DNA of 64,000 nucleotides from Lentisphaeria bacterium. Lineage in GTDB: Bacteria; Verrucomicrobiota; Lentisphaeria; Victivallales; Victivallaceae. Each line of letters opens with the position of its first letter. Position 1 is the stretch's first letter. A program made the translations under genes and the position numbers. Below the pieces are notes generated by a model. That model was not told where the DNA came from, did not search any database, and saw nothing but the letters and a program-made list of their open reading frames with translations. Positions 61,864 through 64,000 of the stretch are shown piece after piece. Where the stretch lies: contig JAFVZB010000085.1 in assembly GCA_017508385.1 (NCBI GenBank), positions 17,199 through 81,198 on the forward strand, given 5' to 3'.

Positions 61864-63837
61864 GTGAAAACTTTTCTTGCATTGCTGTTTATCCTCGGTT
61901 GCTTTTTTTGCGCAGCATCCGGGGTGAGGTTCTGTTCAGATAATACGCTCAAGCCGGGAAAACTCGTTCTGCCTTACAGGTTTGACGGCAAAAGTTTTAT
62001 CGCTTTTCCCTGCCGCAATCTGAAAGCGCAATCGGTGGCTGTGGTAATGAGTTTCCCTGAAAATCCGCAAGGTGAGTTGATCAGCCGCCACACTCCGAGA
62101 GACGGCAGGAGGGGAATTGAGCTTGGATTGTCAGACAGCCGTTTTTATCAGCTTGACGGTTCAAAAATCACTCTGCTCGCCTCGAACGGAACGAGAAAAC
62201 ACATCATAACATCGGTTGACAGCAAAGAGTTTGCTCCCGGAAAAAATGAAAGATATCTTTTGACTTTATCCTTTGAACCGGGGAAGCAGATCACCTCTTT
62301 TGTCGTGCGTTTGCGTGACAGACTTTGCGTACGCTCTTCAACTCTTCCGGCAAAGAAGATACCGGCTCTTACAAAGAATGCCGGAAGCGGATATCTCACT
62401 ATCGGCGGACGCATTGCCGATTTGAAAAAGGGTTTGTTTGAATATCCCGTTTCCGCCGGAACAGTGTTGCACAAAATCGAAACATTCGACCGTGCCCTGA
62501 GCGAAAAAGATATCGAGCGTCTGGCAAAGGGAAAACTCACCTATCCTGACGTTACGGGAGATGATATTTGCGACCGCAGAACCAACGACTCCTGGTGCGA
62601 GGCACGCTTCTATACCGACAAAGTGAGCGGCTTGCCGGTGATGCAGCTCACCACCCGGGGTATATACAATCAGGGGCCGACCGTTCACTACGGAACCGCT
62701 TTCCCCGGCGGAGCAAATGAGATAAGTTTTGCCTCGATACGCCGCGGTATTCCCATGCTCATGACGGGAAATCTCAAAACCGGATCGCTCAAAGTCCGCC
62801 ACACCCTTTCCCGGCTGCCTGACTGGAAACGTTTCCGCTCCGCCGCAGACGTGTTCGAGCGTGGAAAACCGGCTCAGAGAGCTTGGCAGGGAATAAATAC
62901 TGCCGCAAGTTTGCACCACAGAAAAGTTGCGTACTATGTTCCGCACGATAACGGAGTCAAAATGATAGACCTTGACAGCGGCAAAATCACCGTGCTCATG
63001 GATAAAAAAGATTTTCCCGGAATGTGGTTTACCACTCCTGCATTTTCAGGAGACGGAAAATTTGCGGCGATTTGTGCCAGAATGGTCGGCGGAGATACTC
63101 CGGAGCGTTCTCCGACCAGATATTACACGATAGAACTTGCCACGGGAAAAGTGCAGATCGCTTATCAGGTCGATTGGGGGCAGACTCACTTCTTTTCCAA
63201 TCCGAAATTCCCCGATATCTGGGCGGTAAAACAGTTCAAGCCTGCTTTTATGGAGCGTGACAGAGCAAAGCGTGACCGGATAAGAAAGAGCGCAGATTGC
63301 TATTTTGTCGATGTGAAAACGGGCAAAACGACTCCGATTTTACCCCGCAACACCGAGAAAAACATCACCCATCTTGAATGGACAGGTGACGGAAAATATC
63401 TGGTTTACCACGGAACAGCTTACTCCGGCGGGACCTTCGTCGGAGCAATGGATGTCAGCGGCAAAGTGGTGTGGGAATTTGTCGAACCATCGTGGAGCAT
63501 CAAACGCAACGGCTTGAACCATATTTGCGCCGACTCCGTCGGGCATTACATTATAGATGACGGATTGCTGGTCAAAAATCAGATATCCCTGATCGACTGG
63601 GAAAATTCAGGCAGTGACGGCAAGCCCGATATCATTCCGCTTGCCCATTGGGAAAATCAGTGGATACCCGGGCAGTTCGGACACCCTCATCCCGCCGTGA
63701 GTCCTGACGGCAATCATGTCGTCTTTTACGGCTGCAAAGACGGAAACGTACACATATATGTAATTGATATATCAAGTGTAAGAAAAAAACTTGCCAACAA
63801 AAAAGGAGAAAAATCGAATGAACAGAGTGCAAAATAA
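61864..63837 (+). CDS. Secreted LamG-like/PL22-like beta-propeller protein
   Basis: 657 residues. Signal peptide (MKTFLALLFILGCFFCAASG). The N-terminal ~210 residues look like a concanavalin/LamG fold (YRFDGKSFIAFPC, YLTIGGRIADL, VLHKIETFDRALSEKDIERLAKG). The rest is a TolB-type propeller whose closing blade reads QWIPGQFGHPHPAVSPDGNHVVFYG, similar to the Mn-binding HPH region of oligogalacturonate lyases (PL22), with another QTHF segment earlier. It may cleave pectin-like oligosaccharides. AGGAGG precedes the ATG. A prepilin gene starts inside its last 20 bases. Confidence 0.75.
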   Translation: MKTFLALLFILGCFFCAASGVRFCSDNTLKPGKLVLPYRFDGKSFIAFPCRNLKAQSVAVVMSFPENPQGELISRHTPRDGRRGIELGLSDSRFYQLDGSKITLLASNGTRKHIITSVDSKEFAPGKNERYLLTLSFEPGKQITSFVVRLRDRLCVRSSTLPAKKIPALTKNAGSGYLTIGGRIADLKKGLFEYPVSAGTVLHKIETFDRALSEKDIERLAKGKLTYPDVTGDDICDRRTNDSWCEARFYTDKVSGLPVMQLTTRGIYNQGPTVHYGTAFPGGANEISFASIRRGIPMLMTGNLKTGSLKVRHTLSRLPDWKRFRSAADVFERGKPAQRAWQGINTAASLHHRKVAYYVPHDNGVKMIDLDSGKITVLMDKKDFPGMWFTTPAFSGDGKFAAICARMVGGDTPERSPTRYYTIELATGKVQIAYQVDWGQTHFFSNPKFPDIWAVKQFKPAFMERDRAKRDRIRKSADCYFVDVKTGKTTPILPRNTEKNITHLEWTGDGKYLVYHGTAYSGGTFVGAMDVSGKVVWEFVEPSWSIKRNGLNHICADSVGHYIIDDGLLVKNQISLIDWENSGSDGKPDIIPLAHWENQWIPGQFGHPHPAVSPDGNHVVFYGCKDGNVHIYVIDISSVRKKLANKKGEKSNEQSAK

Positions 63838-64000
63838 AAATCAGGCAAACGGCTGTTTGCCGCAAAAGTTTTGTTTTACTTTGATTGAACTTCTTGTGAG
63901 TAAAACTTGTCAAATATGTGTTTCGCCGTTGTATTATTTTCAAAAAAGTACTCCGCTTTTCTTGAAGGGTGAGAGGGGTGCGGGGAGAGAGGGAAACTTC
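63818..64000 (+). CDS. Prepilin-type N-terminus interrupted by the repeat element (3' end beyond the window)
   Basis: 61 codons are visible and open to the edge. It starts at ATG 63818, 10 bp after AAAGGAG, overlapping the previous gene by 20 bp. Residues 20-27 are FTLIELLV, the conserved start of a type IV prepilin, but instead of VIAIIAILA the frame continues SKTCQICVSPLYYFQKS and then into the MITE-like repeat, with TPLFLKGERGAGREGNF. Compare the intact pseudopilin at 43187. The reading frame is maintained through the repeat, and I expect a second [17 protein letters not shown] beyond the edge. Whether the product is a functional pilin is unknown. Confidence 0.7.
   Translation, partial: MNRVQNKNQANGCLPQKFCFTLIELLVSKTCQICVSPLYYFQKSTPLFLKGERGAGREGNF
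63942..64000 (+). repeat. MITE-like repeat, copy D, inside a coding frame
   Basis: From 63942 the DNA matches copy A from about 3448 on (AAAAAAGT, CCGCTTTTCTTGAA, GAGAGGGG, GCGGGGAGAGAGGGAAA, CTTC), with a few single-base gaps. The GGCTCTG end is absent; the unit is preceded by 44 bp (63898-63941) not found in the other copies. It is cut by the window edge before the hairpin is complete. Confidence 0.8.

Noticed and set aside
1..64000. CRISPR arrays, tRNA or rRNA genes, complete insertion sequences and prophage
   Set aside because: I saw no regularly spaced repeats, no tRNA-like T-arm sequences in intergenic gaps, and no transposase, integrase or phage structural gene.

Overview
This window is 64 kb of gene-dense bacterial chromosome with moderate GC. 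It carries about 60 protein genes in short, tightly packed, often overlapping operons on both strands. The best guess for the host is a strictly anaerobic, diderm, carbohydrate-degrading member of the Lentisphaerota (Victivallales-like). Direct signs are a type II secretion-type pseudopilin with an H-X9-DG tail (42345-43187), a second prepilin N-terminus at the right edge, a TIGR04073 exosortase-associated small protein, the [FeFe]-hydrogenase maturase HydE, a sulfide-dependent (His-type) Thi4, an outer-membrane lipid protein of the MlaA family, and many secreted or sugar-active proteins paired with AraC/GntR regulators. The taxonomic call is inference.

Layout. 1-7.8 kb: 3' end of a formyltransferase-like gene, a divergent AraC/DUF4832 pair, a two-SIS-domain MurQ/GCKR-like protein with a GNAT enzyme, ychF, and the TIGR04073 protein. 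8-18.4 kb: aconitase, rimO-pgsA-flippase-like-MTHFR, then a polar amino-acid ABC importer and a PHP-CBM9 protein. 18.5-23.7 kb: hisB, a pteridine-reductase-like SDR and a GH36/sialidase/hydrolase sugar cluster. 23.6-29.1 kb (minus): thiE and thi4 under a TPP riboswitch, a 2-hydroxyacid dehydrogenase, rarA, CYTH and rnhC. 29.2-37.3 kb: gyrA-folP-cdaA-cdaR, a PpiD-like foldase, a duplicated SpeD and a NifU-like protein. 37.6-40.4 kb: recJ and two Hsp20 genes behind a sigma-54 promoter. 40.6-44.4 kb: a beta-helix protein, a pseudopilin and an AraC regulator. 44.5-54.2 kb: an unassigned structured RNA, nusA-infB-rbfA-nrnA, an MlaA-hydrolase fusion, dksA-like, lspA and nnrD. 54.2-64 kb: pepF-hydE, an AraC-controlled sugar operon (isomerase, ThuA, Gfo/Idh), a GntR regulator, a secreted PL22-like propeller protein and a truncated prepilin gene.

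The least expected element is a 160-bp MITE-like repeat with 14-bp terminal inverted repeats and a 25-bp internal hairpin. There are two full copies (3415-3574 and 37323-37482) and one internally deleted copy (25302-25377). A fourth, partial copy lies inside the open reading frame of the prepilin gene at the right edge, directly after the conserved FTLIELLV segment. Two copies begin at, or one base after, the stop codon of the neighbouring gene. Other points of interest are a TPP riboswitch with visible mutually exclusive pairings, a lipoprotein that fuses MlaA to a serine hydrolase, an AdoMet decarboxylase with a second, catalytically dead half, and a discrete RNA of about 165 nt ahead of nusA where rimP would be expected.
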